Positions 26,176 to 35,528 are shown, numbered from the stretch's first letter. The stretch: 64,000 nucleotides of DNA from Paenarthrobacter sp. AR 02 (GCF_021538675.1 NZ_JAJUKH010000005.1:141560-205559), one strand, 5' to 3'. The notes: a model not told the origin generated them from the sequence alone. Program-made: numbers and translations.

Positions 26176-26181
26176 GCCCGG

Positions 26182-26622
26182 TCAGCTCTCTTCCGGATTT
26201 ACCAGGCGGAGCGAGATGGAGTTGATGCAGAAGCGCTGGTCCGTAGGGGTGTCGTAACCCTCGCCATCGAAAACGTGCCCCAGATGGGAATCGCACGTGG
26301 CGCAGCGTACTTCCACCCGGTCCATCCCCATGGTCCGATCATGGAGATACCGGACAGTGCCCTCAGCCAACGGGGCCCAGAAGGACGGCCAGCCACAGTG
26401 GGAATCGAACTTTTCCTTGCTGGTAAACAACTGGCTGCCACACGCCCGGCACTGATAGACGCCTTCGGTATGCGTATCCCAGTACTCGCCGGTGTAGGGG
26501 CGTTCGGTACCCGCCTGCCGCAGGACCCGGAATTCCTCCGGCGTCAACGCCTCACGCCACTGGGCGTCGGTCTTCTCCACGGCCGCAGATGATGTCTTGC
26601 TGGTGTTCTCAGGAGTGTTCAT
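26182..26622 (-). CDS. msrB: Peptide-methionine (R)-S-oxide reductase
   Basis: MsrB reduces methionine R-sulfoxide in oxidised proteins. The 146-residue protein keeps both zinc CxxC pairs (Cys58/Cys61 in QCRACGS, Cys107/Cys110 in RCATCDS) and the catalytic Cys132 in RFCINSISL. I chose the ATG at 26622, 5 nt after a GGAG site; a GTG at 26640 would overlap the upstream stop (GTGA) and add six residues. It follows a hypothetical gene closely and is probably cotranscribed with it. Confidence 0.94.
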   Translation of the reverse strand: MNTPENTSKTSSAAVEKTDAQWREALTPEEFRVLRQAGTERPYTGEYWDTHTEGVYQCRACGSQLFTSKEKFDSHCGWPSFWAPLAEGTVRYLHDRTMGMDRVEVRCATCDSHLGHVFDGEGYDTPTDQRFCINSISLRLVNPEES

Positions 26623-26636
26623 GTCTTCTCCAACGC

Positions 26637-27128
26637 TCACGAGTCGCCGATAAATCCCGAACCTGCGTACAGGTGCAATACGGGGAGGCCCAGCTGATCC
26701 TGTGCTTTGTTGGCCCAGTCCGTGTGGAAGGTGTCCGCAATGGCATGCGGCCGCGTCACGACAACGGCCTGGGCAGCGTTCACCGAACGCACCTTCGACA
26801 CCAAGCCGGCCACGGCATCGCCGTCGACTACCTCCCCGGCCACGCCACCGCCCAAGCCGGCCAAAGCCGCCAGAGAGGCCGCTAATGTCTCCGAAGCCTC
26901 CGCCCGCTCCACCTCGGGGTCAGGCGACTGCGCAGTGAGGTCGCGGAACGCCTTGGCGATATCAAGCAACGAGAGGTTCTCCAGGAAGTCCACCAGGAGA
27001 TGCCGTTCGGTATTGGAAGGGACCAACACAACCAATGGCGAGTCACCGCCGTCGAGCAGTTTGGAAATATTTACACGGTCTTCGGGGCCAAGGGGCTCTT
27101 CTGTCAGGATGACTATGGGATCGCTCAT
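26637..27128 (-). CDS. Hypothetical protein upstream of msrB
   Basis: The 164-residue protein is not one I recognise. It begins MSDPIVILTEEPLGPEDRVNI, alternates short beta segments (LVVLVPSN, AQAVVVTRPH, LPVLHLYAG) with helices as in a Rossmann-like or USP-like alpha/beta fold, and ends in GSGFIGDS. The middle (about residues 70-105) is Ala/Gly-rich and may be a linker. No catalytic motif stands out. It starts with ATG 27128, divergent from the alpha/beta hydrolase gene, and is adjacent to msrB, perhaps in one unit. Confidence 0.65.
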   Translation of the reverse strand: MSDPIVILTEEPLGPEDRVNISKLLDGGDSPLVVLVPSNTERHLLVDFLENLSLLDIAKAFRDLTAQSPDPEVERAEASETLAASLAALAGLGGGVAGEVVDGDAVAGLVSKVRSVNAAQAVVVTRPHAIADTFHTDWANKAQDQLGLPVLHLYAGSGFIGDS

Positions 27129-27248
27129 GGCTACAGCGTAGTCCCGGGCAACCTGACCCGCAGGCTTTCGGCGCCCAACATCCCGAACAGGACGCCGCGC
27201 GGTCCTTGCCTGCACTGGACGGTGCCCGGAAAAGGCAACAATGGAACC

Positions 27249-28535
27249 ATGGCATCGACATCCCGGTCAGCGAGCGACGCTGCAGAGAAGAAACTGTCCC
27301 CCCGCACCAAATGGGCCATTGGCGGCTTCCTGGCAGGCGGGACCGTTGCTGGCTTGCTGGGGGCCGGCTCCTCGGCGCTCGCCGTCTACTTTGCCCGTCG
27401 AGTCATTACCCCCGCAGCCCGTCACGAAGACCAGGAAGTCCTGGCCGTCATCCGCGGTGACGACGGGCCCCAAGTCATCCTTGCGGCCACCCCGGACAGC
27501 ATTATCGACGGCACCTACAGCCTCTTCTTTTCAGGGGGTGCAGGGCACGCGAGGATTGGGCGGATCGTCTCGTATTCGCCCGCCGAACAGACCGTGCTGC
27601 GGGAAGTCGAGGAAGTCTACAGCGGCAACCTTTCCGAAGCCCGCCGGGCCTGGTGGAGCGGTGCTACCTATCCGGACCCGGCTGCCATGGGCCTCAAGGC
27701 CGAAAATGTGGACATAGAGGTCGACGGCGGCAAGGCGCCTGCGTGGTTGATCCGCGCCGAAGCCTCGGCGCCGGCACCGGTCTGGGCCATCATGGTCCAC
27801 GGCAGGGGTGCCACCCGCATTGAAGGGCTCCGTGCGGTGCCCGTTGCACGGGAGCTTGGCATGGACAGCCTGTTGATTTCCTACCGAAATGACGGGCTTG
27901 CTCCTTCGGCTCTGGACGGACGGTATGGCCTGGGATCCACGGAATGGCGCGACGTGGAGGCCGCCATCGACTACGCCCTGGAAAACGGCGCACGTGAAAT
28001 CGTGTTGTTCGGCTGGTCCATGGGTGGTGCCATCAGCCTGCAAACCGCGGATCTGTCCAAGCATCGCCTGGCTATTCGGGCGATGGTGCTGGATGCCCCG
28101 GTCATCAATTGGGTTAATGTGATGGCCCACCATGCCGAGATGAACAGGATCCCCTACACCGTGGGACGTTACGGCCAGATGATGTTGACCCACCCCCTGG
28201 GCCGCCGGCTCACCGGGCTGGCTGCCCCGGTGGACCTGAAGGCCATGGATTGGGAGGCCCGCGCCGTTGAGCTGCGCACGCCCACCCTGCTCATTCACAG
28301 CGTGGACGACGACTACGTACCGTTCGGGCCATCAGCCAGCCTTGCGGAGAAGAACCCGGAAATGGTCACCTTCGAGCCTTTTGACGGTGCCAGGCACACG
28401 AAAGAGTGGAACGTTGATCCCGAACGCTGGGAGCGGCTGGTCCGGTCCTGGCTGCGACGGCAACTGGCACCCCGGAACAACCCCGGCCGGAGCGGTTCAA
28501 CAGGGCACGGCACCGGGTCAGGGCCGGTTGGCTGA
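27249..28535 (+). CDS. Membrane-anchored alpha/beta hydrolase
   Basis: The 428-residue protein has an N-terminal hydrophobic helix (about residues 20-47, WAIGGFLAGGTVAGLL), a soluble region, and an alpha/beta-hydrolase domain from about 170. The nucleophile elbow is GWSMGG, the acid lies in HSVDDDYVPF and the catalytic His in GARHTKEW; VHGRG supplies the oxyanion region. It resembles dipeptidyl-peptidase/esterase-like S9 relatives, but substrate is unknown. No ribosome site is clear at ATG 27249. It is convergent with the YbaK gene, 6 bp away. Confidence 0.82.
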   Translation: MASTSRSASDAAEKKLSPRTKWAIGGFLAGGTVAGLLGAGSSALAVYFARRVITPAARHEDQEVLAVIRGDDGPQVILAATPDSIIDGTYSLFFSGGAGHARIGRIVSYSPAEQTVLREVEEVYSGNLSEARRAWWSGATYPDPAAMGLKAENVDIEVDGGKAPAWLIRAEASAPAPVWAIMVHGRGATRIEGLRAVPVARELGMDSLLISYRNDGLAPSALDGRYGLGSTEWRDVEAAIDYALENGAREIVLFGWSMGGAISLQTADLSKHRLAIRAMVLDAPVINWVNVMAHHAEMNRIPYTVGRYGQMMLTHPLGRRLTGLAAPVDLKAMDWEARAVELRTPTLLIHSVDDDYVPFGPSASLAEKNPEMVTFEPFDGARHTKEWNVDPERWERLVRSWLRRQLAPRNNPGRSGSTGHGTGSGPVG

Positions 28536-28541
28536 ACGAGG

Positions 28542-29036
28542 CTACTTGCCCGTGCCGATCGATGCGGTAATGGCCTTGGTCAAGCTGACAAGGTCAGAGG
28601 GTGAAAGTTCGATGTCCAAACCCCTTCGGCCCCCTGAAACCAGGATGGTCTCGAAAGCCAAGGCTGAGTCGTCAAGGACAGTGGGGGAGGGCTGGCGCTG
28701 CCCCAACGGCGAAATGCCGCCGAGAACGTAGCCTGTGCGGCGTTCGGCCGCTTTGGGGTCCGCCATTGCTGCCTTCTTGGTGCCCAGGGAGGCAGCTACC
28801 GACTTCAGGTCAAGATTCCCGGATACCGGCACGATGGCGACCGCCAAACGCCCCTCGACCTCCACCATGAGTGTTTTGAAGACACGTGCGGGATCGATCC
28901 CCAGGACTTCGGCCGCTTCCAGTCCATAACTGGGGGCCGACGGATCATGGGCGTAGGGGTGCAGGACAAAAGGAACGCCGGCCGCAGCGAGTGCTGCAGT
29001 GGCCGGCGTTCCCTGTGAAGCCATTTTCTTGGCCAT
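28542..29036 (-). CDS. ybaK: Cys-tRNA(Pro)/Cys-tRNA(Cys) deacylase, YbaK/EbsC family
   Basis: The 164-residue protein edits mischarged Cys-tRNA(Pro). The YbaK fold is recognisable from GVPFVLHPYAHDP at the start, the central RVFKTLMVEVEGRLAVAIVPVSGNLDLKSVA, the lysine-rich GTKKAAM and GYVLGGISPLGQR. The last segment VSGGRRGLDIELSPSDLVSLT is the usual end. It follows sufE by 18 bp and is probably its operon partner. Confidence 0.9.
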   Translation of the reverse strand: MAKKMASQGTPATAALAAAGVPFVLHPYAHDPSAPSYGLEAAEVLGIDPARVFKTLMVEVEGRLAVAIVPVSGNLDLKSVAASLGTKKAAMADPKAAERRTGYVLGGISPLGQRQPSPTVLDDSALAFETILVSGGRRGLDIELSPSDLVSLTKAITASIGTGK

Positions 29037-29054
29037 ACCGTGTGAGGGTGCCTT

Positions 29055-29522
29055 TCAGTGTTCCAGGCGGTGCGCCGCCGAGACCTTCCGCTTGATCCGG
29101 CCGAGCATGGCGGTCATTCCGCGCATGCGCAGGGGCGTGATGGCCCGCGTCAACCCGAGAAGCTCCGGCATGTCATCCGGAACCGCAAGGATCTCCTCGG
29201 CCGTCAGTCCGTCCAGGCCTTCATGGAGCACGCCAGCGAAGCCGCGCGTTGTGGGTGCTTCCTGCGGAGCCTTGAAGAACAACCGGTAGGCGCGGGGGCC
29301 GCCAGGGTTTTCCCCGTTCTTCTCCGACTCAATGGTCAGGAACAAGGGGGACTGGCACTCGACTACCTGCTCCAGCAGCTCCGGGTGGTCTTTCAGGCGC
29401 TCAGGAAGCTCCGGCAAACCCCTGGAGAACTCAAGGAGCAGCTGCAGGCGGTCAGGCTCCGTCAGGGCCTGGAAGTCATCGACGATTTCCGCCAGCGCGG
29501 CGGGCAAGGTATGGGTACTCAT
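29055..29522 (-). CDS. sufE: SufE family sulfur-acceptor protein
   Basis: SufE accepts persulfide sulfur from a cysteine desulfurase or sulfurtransferase. In the 155-residue product the acceptor is Cys56 in VVECQSPLFL, and RGFAGVLHEGLDGL and MRGMTAMLGRIKRKV are the family's C-terminal signatures. I chose ATG 29522, preceded by GGAAAAG. It sits 73 bp after sseA, the usual actinobacterial sseA-sufE pairing that suggests rhodanese-to-SufE sulfur flow. Confidence 0.92.
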   Translation of the reverse strand: MSTHTLPAALAEIVDDFQALTEPDRLQLLLEFSRGLPELPERLKDHPELLEQVVECQSPLFLTIESEKNGENPGGPRAYRLFFKAPQEAPTTRGFAGVLHEGLDGLTAEEILAVPDDMPELLGLTRAITPLRMRGMTAMLGRIKRKVSAAHRLEH

Positions 29523-29595
29523 CTTTTCCAGCTTACGCACAACAACGGCAAATGCATCGTGCCGGCCGGAACACTACGGGGGCCATGGGATGCCG

Positions 29596-30522
29596 TTAGT
29601 TGCGGACCAGTGCCGCTGGAACCGAACCGCGCTCGGAGCCTTTGGCGATGGGAACGCGGACGGCATTGCCCCACTCAGTCCAGGAACCGTCATAGTTGCG
29701 TACGGTGTCGAAGCCCAGGAGGTATTTCAGGGCGAACCAGGTGTGGCTGGACCGCTCGCCGATGCGGCAGTAGGCCACAACGTCGTCACCGGGTTCAAGG
29801 CCGGCCTCGCCAAGGTAAAGTGCTTCGAGCTCTTCGCGGCTGCGGTAGGTGCCGTCTTCGGCTGCGGCACGTGCCCAGGGAATCGAAGCAGCAGTAGGAA
29901 TGTGGCCGCCGCGCAGGGCTCCCTCTTCCGGGTAGGCGGGCATGTGGGTGCGCTGGCCGGTGTATTCCTCGGGGGAGCGGACATCGATCAGCGGGTTGCC
30001 CAGGTGCGCCAGGACGTCTTCCTTGAAGGCGCGGATGGGAGCATCGTTGCGTTCGACTTCGGGGTACTCGCCTGGGGCCGGCTGCGATGCATCGGTGGTC
30101 AGCTCGCGGCCCTCGGCGATCCACTTGTCACGGCCGCCGTCGAGGAGGCGGACGTCGCTGTGGCCGAAGAGGGTGAAGACCCACAGCGCGTAGGCGGCCC
30201 ACCAGTTGGACTTGTCACCGTAAATGACAACGGTGCTGTCGCGGGAGATGCCCTTGGATGCGGCGAGGGCGGCGAAAGCGGCACCGTCTACGTAGTCGCG
30301 TGTGACTTCGTCATTCAGGTCTGTGTGCCAGTCGATCTTCACTGCGCCCGGGATGTGTCCGGTTTCGTACAGCAGGACGTCTTCATCGGACTCCACGACT
30401 ACCAGTTTGCCGTCGGCGATGGCGCCATCGGCAAGTGCTGCCGCAAGCCACTCAGTGGAGACGAGGCGTTCAGGGTTCGCGTAGGCGGCGAACTTTTCAT
30501 TCTGTTCAACGGGGTAGGACAT
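29596..30522 (-). CDS. sseA: Thiosulfate/3-mercaptopyruvate sulfurtransferase (two rhodanese domains)
   Basis: The 308-residue protein has two rhodanese domains, the first inactive (about residues 20-140), the second with active-site Cys252 in [12 protein letters not shown]. It transfers sulfane sulfur to an acceptor, probably the neighbouring SufE. I chose ATG 30522 ([11 protein letters not shown]), with AAAGG upstream; an in-frame start at 30543 would add seven residues. It is divergent from zapE, and the shared upstream region carries two copies of GGTCACRTGG. Confidence 0.92.
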   Translation of the reverse strand: MSYPVEQNEKFAAYANPERLVSTEWLAAALADGAIADGKLVVVESDEDVLLYETGHIPGAVKIDWHTDLNDEVTRDYVDGAAFAALAASKGISRDSTVVIYGDKSNWWAAYALWVFTLFGHSDVRLLDGGRDKWIAEGRELTTDASQPAPGEYPEVERNDAPIRAFKEDVLAHLGNPLIDVRSPEEYTGQRTHMPAYPEEGALRGGHIPTAASIPWARAAAEDGTYRSREELEALYLGEAGLEPGDDVVAYCRIGERSSHTWFALKYLLGFDTVRNYDGSWTEWGNAVRVPIAKGSERGSVPAALVRN

Positions 30523-30627
30523 TTGATGGCCTTTCACTGACAACGGACGGAGCCGGGCCTTGGTTCATCAGGTGGCCGCCCGGCCTTTCCAACACTAACC
30601 ACGGCCCGGTGCGATTGCTTCCCCAGC

Positions 30628-30661
30628 GGTCACATGGTGAAACATGGCTTTGGTCACGTGG
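30628..30661. promoter_or_regulatory. Two direct repeats of GGTCACRTGG between sseA and zapE
   Basis: GGTCACATGG (30628-30637) and GGTCACGTGG (30652-30661) are 24 bp apart centre to centre in the divergent promoter region. The first sits in a small palindrome TCACATGGTGA. They may be an operator; no regulator is known to me. Confidence 0.3.
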
Positions 30662-30725
30662 CCGTTCTGCCGTTCCTTATGCCGGTATTCTTGCTGGGGA
30701 CCCACAACCGAAGGAACGGATCACA

Positions 30726-31766
30726 GTGGTACAGATCGAACAACTGGCTGCCCGCACACCGGCAGTCTCCGTGGAGGAACTCCTCAAGGGTTTCTACCCC
30801 TCTCCGCGATTCGGAGAGGTATCGTTCGACAGCTACCGGCCGGACCCTTCGCAGCCGAGCCAAGCCAACGCCGTGAAACTGCTGTCCGCCTTTGCCGATG
30901 GCGTGGGCTCGGACGATAGTGGTGGGCTTTTCAAGAAGTTGTTCGCCAAAAAGGCCCCTGCCACCAGGGCGGGCATCTACCTTGACGGCGGATTCGGTGT
31001 TGGCAAAACACACCTCTTGGCGTCGCTGTGGCACCGCTCACCGGGGCCTAAGGCTTTCGGAACCTTTGTGGAGTACACCAACCTTGTTGGCGCTCTTTCG
31101 TTCCGCAAGACCGTGGAAGCGCTGAGCAGCTACAAACTGGTCTGCATCGACGAATTCGAACTCGACGATCCAGGCGACACCGTTTTGATGTCGCGCCTCA
31201 TGCGCGAACTGGCCGACGCCGGGGTCAAGCTCGCCGCGACGTCGAACACCTTGCCCGGTTCCCTGGGTGAAGGCCGTTTTGCCGCCGTCGACTTCCAGCG
31301 CGAGATCCAGGTGCTCGCCGACCAGTTCGACGTCGTCAGGATCGACGGCGAGGACTTCCGCCACCGTGGCCTTCCTGCGGCACCTGCACCCCTGAAGACC
31401 GAAGAGCTGAAGCATCGCATGCGTGCCGAATTCGACGGCAAGACAGTGGCTGTCGACGATTTCCGCACCCTGGTCAACCACCTGGCCGCGGTCCACCCGA
31501 GCCGGTACCGCCAGTTGCTTTCCGGGGTGGAGGCAGTGGTGTGGAGCGATGTCGAAACCATCACTGAGCAGGCCGTTGCACTGAGGTTCGTAGTGCTCGC
31601 GGACCGTCTCTACGACAAGGATGTTCCAATTCTCGCCAGCGGAGTCCCGTTCGATCAGCTCTTTACGGAAGAGATGATGACCGGCGGTTACATGAAGAAG
31701 TACTTCCGGGCGGTCTCCAGGCTCACGGCGCTGGCCCGTGAGGCACAAAACCACGAACCTGCCTGA
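30726..31766 (+). CDS. zapE: Cell division protein ZapE (AFG1-like ATPase)
   Basis: The 346-residue AAA-type ATPase has Walker A GGFGVGKTH at about residue 87, Walker B VCIDEFELDDPGD at about 140, and the AFG1 signature ATSNTLPGSLGEGRF (arginine finger region). ZapE associates with the Z-ring in E. coli. GTG 30726 is the start I chose, with AAGGAA 9 nt upstream. Its stop is 1 bp from the benE stop (convergent). Confidence 0.9.
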   Translation: MVQIEQLAARTPAVSVEELLKGFYPSPRFGEVSFDSYRPDPSQPSQANAVKLLSAFADGVGSDDSGGLFKKLFAKKAPATRAGIYLDGGFGVGKTHLLASLWHRSPGPKAFGTFVEYTNLVGALSFRKTVEALSSYKLVCIDEFELDDPGDTVLMSRLMRELADAGVKLAATSNTLPGSLGEGRFAAVDFQREIQVLADQFDVVRIDGEDFRHRGLPAAPAPLKTEELKHRMRAEFDGKTVAVDDFRTLVNHLAAVHPSRYRQLLSGVEAVVWSDVETITEQAVALRFVVLADRLYDKDVPILASGVPFDQLFTEEMMTGGYMKKYFRAVSRLTALAREAQNHEPA

Positions 31767-31767
31767 G

Positions 31768-32991
31768 TCAGTCCTTCGGAAGTGGTGTCCGGCTCTTCAG
31801 CATCCACCGCACCAGGATGCCACCGGCCAGTGCCCAGAACGCGGCGCCCACTCCAGCGAAGCTCAAGCCTGACGCTGCGAGCAGGAACGTGATGCACGCC
31901 GGTATGCGTTCTTCCGCTGCGGCCAGTGCCGAAGAAATCGACGAGGCAAGCGTGCCCAGGAGCGCAAGCCCTGCCACCGCTTCAAGCAGTCCGGGCGGGG
32001 CCGCTGCCACGATGGTGACGAGTGCGGCAGAACCAGCTGCCAAAGCCAGGTAGGCCAGTCCCGAGACAAAGGCCGCGATCCAGCGCCGATCGTGGTCCTT
32101 TCCGGCTTCCTCGCCGGCTGCCAGTGCCGCGCTGAGGGCTGCCAGGTTGATGGCATGGCCACCGAAAGGGGCTCCAGCAACGGTTCCGGCCCCCGTCACC
32201 AGCATGGACGGCCGCCACGGCGTGGTGTAGCCGAATGATTTCAGGACGGCCACCCCTGGGATGTTCTGTGAGGCCATGGTCACGATGAAGAGTGGCAGGG
32301 CCAGCCCCACGGCAGCTTCCACGGTGAACGCGGGCGTTGTCCACTCAAGCCGGGGGAGGAAGCCCTCAGCGGGGATGTTGGCACCGCTGGAGGCGATGTG
32401 GATGCCGATGACGGCCAAGGCCACCAGCAGCGACCCTGGAACAGACCAGCGGGGTGCAAATTTCATCAGGACGATCCAGCACAGGAGCACCGGGGCGACC
32501 AGCAGTGGCGCCGAGCCCAGGGACTTGAAAGGGGCCAGGCAGAGGGGAAGCAGAACGCCAGCCAGCATGGCCTGTGCCAGAGCCGTGGGGATCTTTGCCA
32601 TGATCCTGCCAAGAACAGGGAGCAATCCGGTCAGGAGGATCAGCACCCCCACCAGCAGGAACGCTCCCACGGCTGCCGGCCAGCCGCCGTCGACCATCCC
32701 AGCGGAGGCGAGAAGCGCTGCTCCGGGCGTGGACCAGGCCAGGGTGACCGGCATTTTGGACCTCCAGGAGAGCCATAGGATACCGAGCCCGAAAGTCAGT
32801 GTCAGCGCCAGCAGGCCACTGGACGCTTGCCCCTGGTTGGCGCCGACGGCTTTCAACCCTGCCAGGACGACGGCAAATGATGAGGTGAAACCAACCAGTG
32901 CCGTGACAATTCCTGCGGTCACCGGCGGTCCCAAGGCCTCCTTGCGGACATGGCGTTCAGTGGTCGTCGGGGAAGGGGAAGGCATAGGCAC
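31768..32991 (-). CDS. benE: Benzoate/H+ symporter BenE family transporter
   Basis: A 407-residue membrane protein with about 12 hydrophobic segments and the BenE signatures: GPPVTAGIVTALVGFTSSFAVVLAGL near the start, WSTPGAALL, the central FIVTMASQNIPGVAVLKS and GAPFGGHAINLAALSAAL. BenE proteins import benzoate or related aromatics. No benzoate-catabolic gene is nearby, so the natural substrate here is open. Both neighbours are unrelated. Confidence 0.88.
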   Translation of the reverse strand: MPMPSPSPTTTERHVRKEALGPPVTAGIVTALVGFTSSFAVVLAGLKAVGANQGQASSGLLALTLTFGLGILWLSWRSKMPVTLAWSTPGAALLASAGMVDGGWPAAVGAFLLVGVLILLTGLLPVLGRIMAKIPTALAQAMLAGVLLPLCLAPFKSLGSAPLLVAPVLLCWIVLMKFAPRWSVPGSLLVALAVIGIHIASSGANIPAEGFLPRLEWTTPAFTVEAAVGLALPLFIVTMASQNIPGVAVLKSFGYTTPWRPSMLVTGAGTVAGAPFGGHAINLAALSAALAAGEEAGKDHDRRWIAAFVSGLAYLALAAGSAALVTIVAAAPPGLLEAVAGLALLGTLASSISSALAAAEERIPACITFLLAASGLSFAGVGAAFWALAGGILVRWMLKSRTPLPKD

Positions 32992-33026
32992 AAAAATACC
33001 CGACCATCGGAGTTGTTAAACGCCAA

Positions 33027-33062
33027 GGGCACCGGTGGCGCCTCTCGGCGGGACCGGTGCCC
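33027..33062 (-). terminator. Hairpin after antitoxin-like gene
   Basis: GGGCACCGGT and ACCGGTGCCC form a 10-bp stem with a 16-nt loop between the antitoxin-like gene and benE. Confidence 0.5.
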
Positions 33063-33094
33063 CCTTGACGTATCTGGTACGGCGGCTCAGGCAG

Positions 33095-33319
33095 CTACGG
33101 CTGCTTCGGCTCATCCGCGACGGGAGCCTGTGGCTCGCCGTCATTTTTAGCCACGAAGTCGGAAGCGGCATTCTGGACCGAATCGACCTGACCGGCGAAC
33201 TTGCCGCCTGTCTTCTCGTCGATGAAGTCCCCGGCTTTCTCGATGCCATTCTTGATGGCTTCCTCGTTGCCTTGAATGAGACCCTGAGCCTTGCCCTTCA
33301 GGTCGTCAATTATACCCAC
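33095..33319 (-). CDS. Rv0909-type antitoxin-like small protein
   Basis: The 74-residue protein starts VGIIDDLKGKAQGLIQGNEEA and continues with KNGIEKAGDFIDEKTGGKFAGQVDSVQ, the Rv0909/MT0933-like antitoxin pattern (CsbD-like helical). GTG 33319 follows a good GGGAGG ribosome site. The C-terminus is acidic and Pro-rich. No companion toxin gene is adjacent: benE lies on one side and an amino-acid permease on the other. A solitary stress protein is an alternative reading. Confidence 0.65.
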   Translation of the reverse strand: MGIIDDLKGKAQGLIQGNEEAIKNGIEKAGDFIDEKTGGKFAGQVDSVQNAASDFVAKNDGEPQAPVADEPKQP

Positions 33320-33420
33320 GGGCACCTCCCTTCCTTCGCGGAGCCAGTTCGCTCCTCCGCGTCCGACCCTAACACCAGTTGACAGAGGTGCCAAGGCTTA
33401 AACGCAGGCCTGTGGACAAA

Positions 33421-34875
33421 CTACGCCGAGGGCGTAGTTACCGTCTTGTGGCGGGGGCTGTCCGGGTTCATGAGTGAGTGCTTACGGCCGTAGGAGAAGT
33501 AGATCACCAAGCCGATGACCAGCCACACCCCAAACCGAACCCAGGTTTCCCAGTGGAGCTGGAACATCAGGAAGGCCGAAGCCAGGACGCCGAATGCCGG
33601 GACGAGGGGCATCAGCGGCAGACGGAACGTACGGGGTGCATTCGGCTTGGTGTAGCGGAACACGATCACCGAAACGCAGACCACCACGAAGGCGGCGAGG
33701 ATACCGATGTTGGTGAGGTCGGCGACTTCCTTGATGGGGAAGACGCCGGCCAGGAATGCCGAGGCGATGCCGGCAATCCAGGTAACACGCTGGGGAGTGC
33801 CGTTCCGGTCGGTCTTGGCGAACCATCCGGGCAGCAGTCCGTCGCGGCTCATGGAGAACCACACGCGGGTGACGCCCAGGAGGAAGGTCAGCATCACGGT
33901 CAGGATGGACAGGACAGCGAACACCGAGATGATGGTTGCGATGACCGGAAGTCCCACGCCGGTGAAGGCGGAGGCAAACCCGGCCGTGGGGTTGATGTCC
34001 TTGTAGTTCTGCATGCCCGTGAGGACCAGGGTTGCGGCTACGTAGAGCAGCATGGCGATGATCAGGGACAGGATGATGGCCTTCGGCATGTGCTTCTTGC
34101 CGTCCTTGGCCTCCTCAGCGGCGGTACTCATGGCGTCGTAGCCGAACACTGCGAAGAAGACGGTCGCAGCGCCTGCCACGACAGGTCCGAAGCCGCTGGG
34201 CATGAATGGGTTGTAGTTCTCGGTGTTCACGTAGAAGATGCCCAAGCCGATGATGAACAGGATCAGGATCACCTTGATGGCGACCGCGACGAGCTCGAAC
34301 CTGCCGAACGCCTTGGTGCCCCGGCTCAGGATCCAGGTGACGAGGAGGCAGACCAGAATGGCCGGCAAGTTGATGATTCCGCCCTTGCCTTCGTCTGCGG
34401 TGGAAGTCATCCACGTGGGCATGTGGATTCCGATGCCCGAAAGGAAGGCGTCGAAGTAGCCGGAGATGCCGATCGCCACAACGGCCACAATGGCAATGTA
34501 TTCAAGCAAAAGATCCCAGCCAATGAACCAGCCGATGATCTCCCCGAGGGCTACATACCCGTATGTGTAGGCCGAGCCTGCGCGGGGAATCATGCCGGCG
34601 AACTCTGCGTAGGAGAGCGCTGCCGCTCCCGAGGCCAGCCCGGCGATCAGGAAGGAAAAGAGGACGGCAGGACCGACACCCGGGTTTCCCTCGCTGCCGT
34701 GGGCCACCAGGCCCGCCAGGGAGAAAATCCCGACGCCGATAATTCCGCCGACGCCGATGGCAGTCAGTTGCCAGAGGCCAAGACTTTTAAAAAGTCCGCT
34801 GTGCTTGCTTTCTTCTTCGATGTCGTCAATGGGCTTGCGCCTCAGGACGGACTTGGATGCCGTCAATTGGTTCAT
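33421..34875 (-). CDS. APC-family amino acid permease (cationic amino acid/polyamine type)
   Basis: A 484-residue transporter with about 12-13 membrane segments, opening MNQLTASKSVLRRKP. Signatures of the YfnA/CAT group are present: GLWQLTAIGVGGIIGVGIFSLAG, then SGAAALSYAEFAGMIPRAGSAYTYGY and GYDAMSTAAEEAKDG. It probably takes up amino acids such as Arg, Lys or branched-chain ones; exact specificity is not readable. The ATG follows GCAGGAG. It is monocistronic, downstream of the tRNA operon terminator region. Confidence 0.87.
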   Translation of the reverse strand: MNQLTASKSVLRRKPIDDIEEESKHSGLFKSLGLWQLTAIGVGGIIGVGIFSLAGLVAHGSEGNPGVGPAVLFSFLIAGLASGAAALSYAEFAGMIPRAGSAYTYGYVALGEIIGWFIGWDLLLEYIAIVAVVAIGISGYFDAFLSGIGIHMPTWMTSTADEGKGGIINLPAILVCLLVTWILSRGTKAFGRFELVAVAIKVILILFIIGLGIFYVNTENYNPFMPSGFGPVVAGAATVFFAVFGYDAMSTAAEEAKDGKKHMPKAIILSLIIAMLLYVAATLVLTGMQNYKDINPTAGFASAFTGVGLPVIATIISVFAVLSILTVMLTFLLGVTRVWFSMSRDGLLPGWFAKTDRNGTPQRVTWIAGIASAFLAGVFPIKEVADLTNIGILAAFVVVCVSVIVFRYTKPNAPRTFRLPLMPLVPAFGVLASAFLMFQLHWETWVRFGVWLVIGLVIYFSYGRKHSLMNPDSPRHKTVTTPSA

Positions 34876-35016
34876 GGGGGTACTCCTGCCGGTTGGCGTG
34901 GAACGGTGATGAGCTCGCAGTACATTATGCGAGCCCAATCACATTAGATAAAGCGACTTCTTCTGAGGTGTATCGGTTACTTCAAATAATGAATGGGAAT
35001 TCAACGAAAAATGGGC

Positions 35017-35045
35017 ACAAAAAAAGCAGCTCCGAAGAGCTGCTT
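35017..35045 (-). terminator. Terminator of the minus-strand tRNA operon
   Basis: AAGCAGCTC pairs with GAGCTGCTT over a CGAA tetraloop, followed on the minus strand by a run of seven T. It lies just downstream of the last tRNA-Gly. Confidence 0.9.
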
Positions 35046-35055
35046 CTTTATGTGG

Positions 35056-35128
<73 letters not shown>

Positions 35129-35188
35129 ACATGTTGCCTGCCAAGCTGACGCCTGGCTTTCAACAACAAACAAGTTGCCTTGTTCTGG

Positions 35189-35260
35189 TGGGCGATACTG
35201 GGATCGAACCAGTGACCTCTTCCGTGTCAGGGAAGCGCGCTACCGCTGCGCCAATCGCCC
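35189..35260 (-). tRNA. tRNA-Val (GAC), copy 1
   Basis: A 72-nt cloverleaf with a GGGCGAT acceptor stem; the anticodon loop CTGACAC reads GAC. CCA is encoded. It is part of the duplicated Gly-Val unit. Confidence 0.95.
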
Positions 35261-35285
35261 GTTACCGGGTCCTTCATCGAAGGAG

Positions 35286-35358
<73 letters not shown>

Positions 35359-35418
35359 ACATGTTGCCTGCCAAGCTGATGCCTGGCTTTCAACAACAAA
35401 CAAGTTGCCTTGTTCTGG

Positions 35419-35490
35419 TGGGCGATACTGGGATCGAACCAGTGACCTCTTCCGTGTCAGGGAAGCGCGCTACCGCTGCGCCAATCGCCC
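35419..35490 (-). tRNA. tRNA-Val (GAC), copy 2
   Basis: Identical to copy 1 over 72 nt, with encoded CCA, 230 bp from it. Confidence 0.95.
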
Positions 35491-35528
35491 ATGCATCCGA
35501 CAAAAGCCGGAAGACATGGTTTTCACCG

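Noticed and set aside
33478..34947. 489-codon open frame antisense to the amino-acid permease
   Set aside because: It has a composition of His/Gln/Glu/Gly typical of reverse-strand shadows, and the permease is complete.
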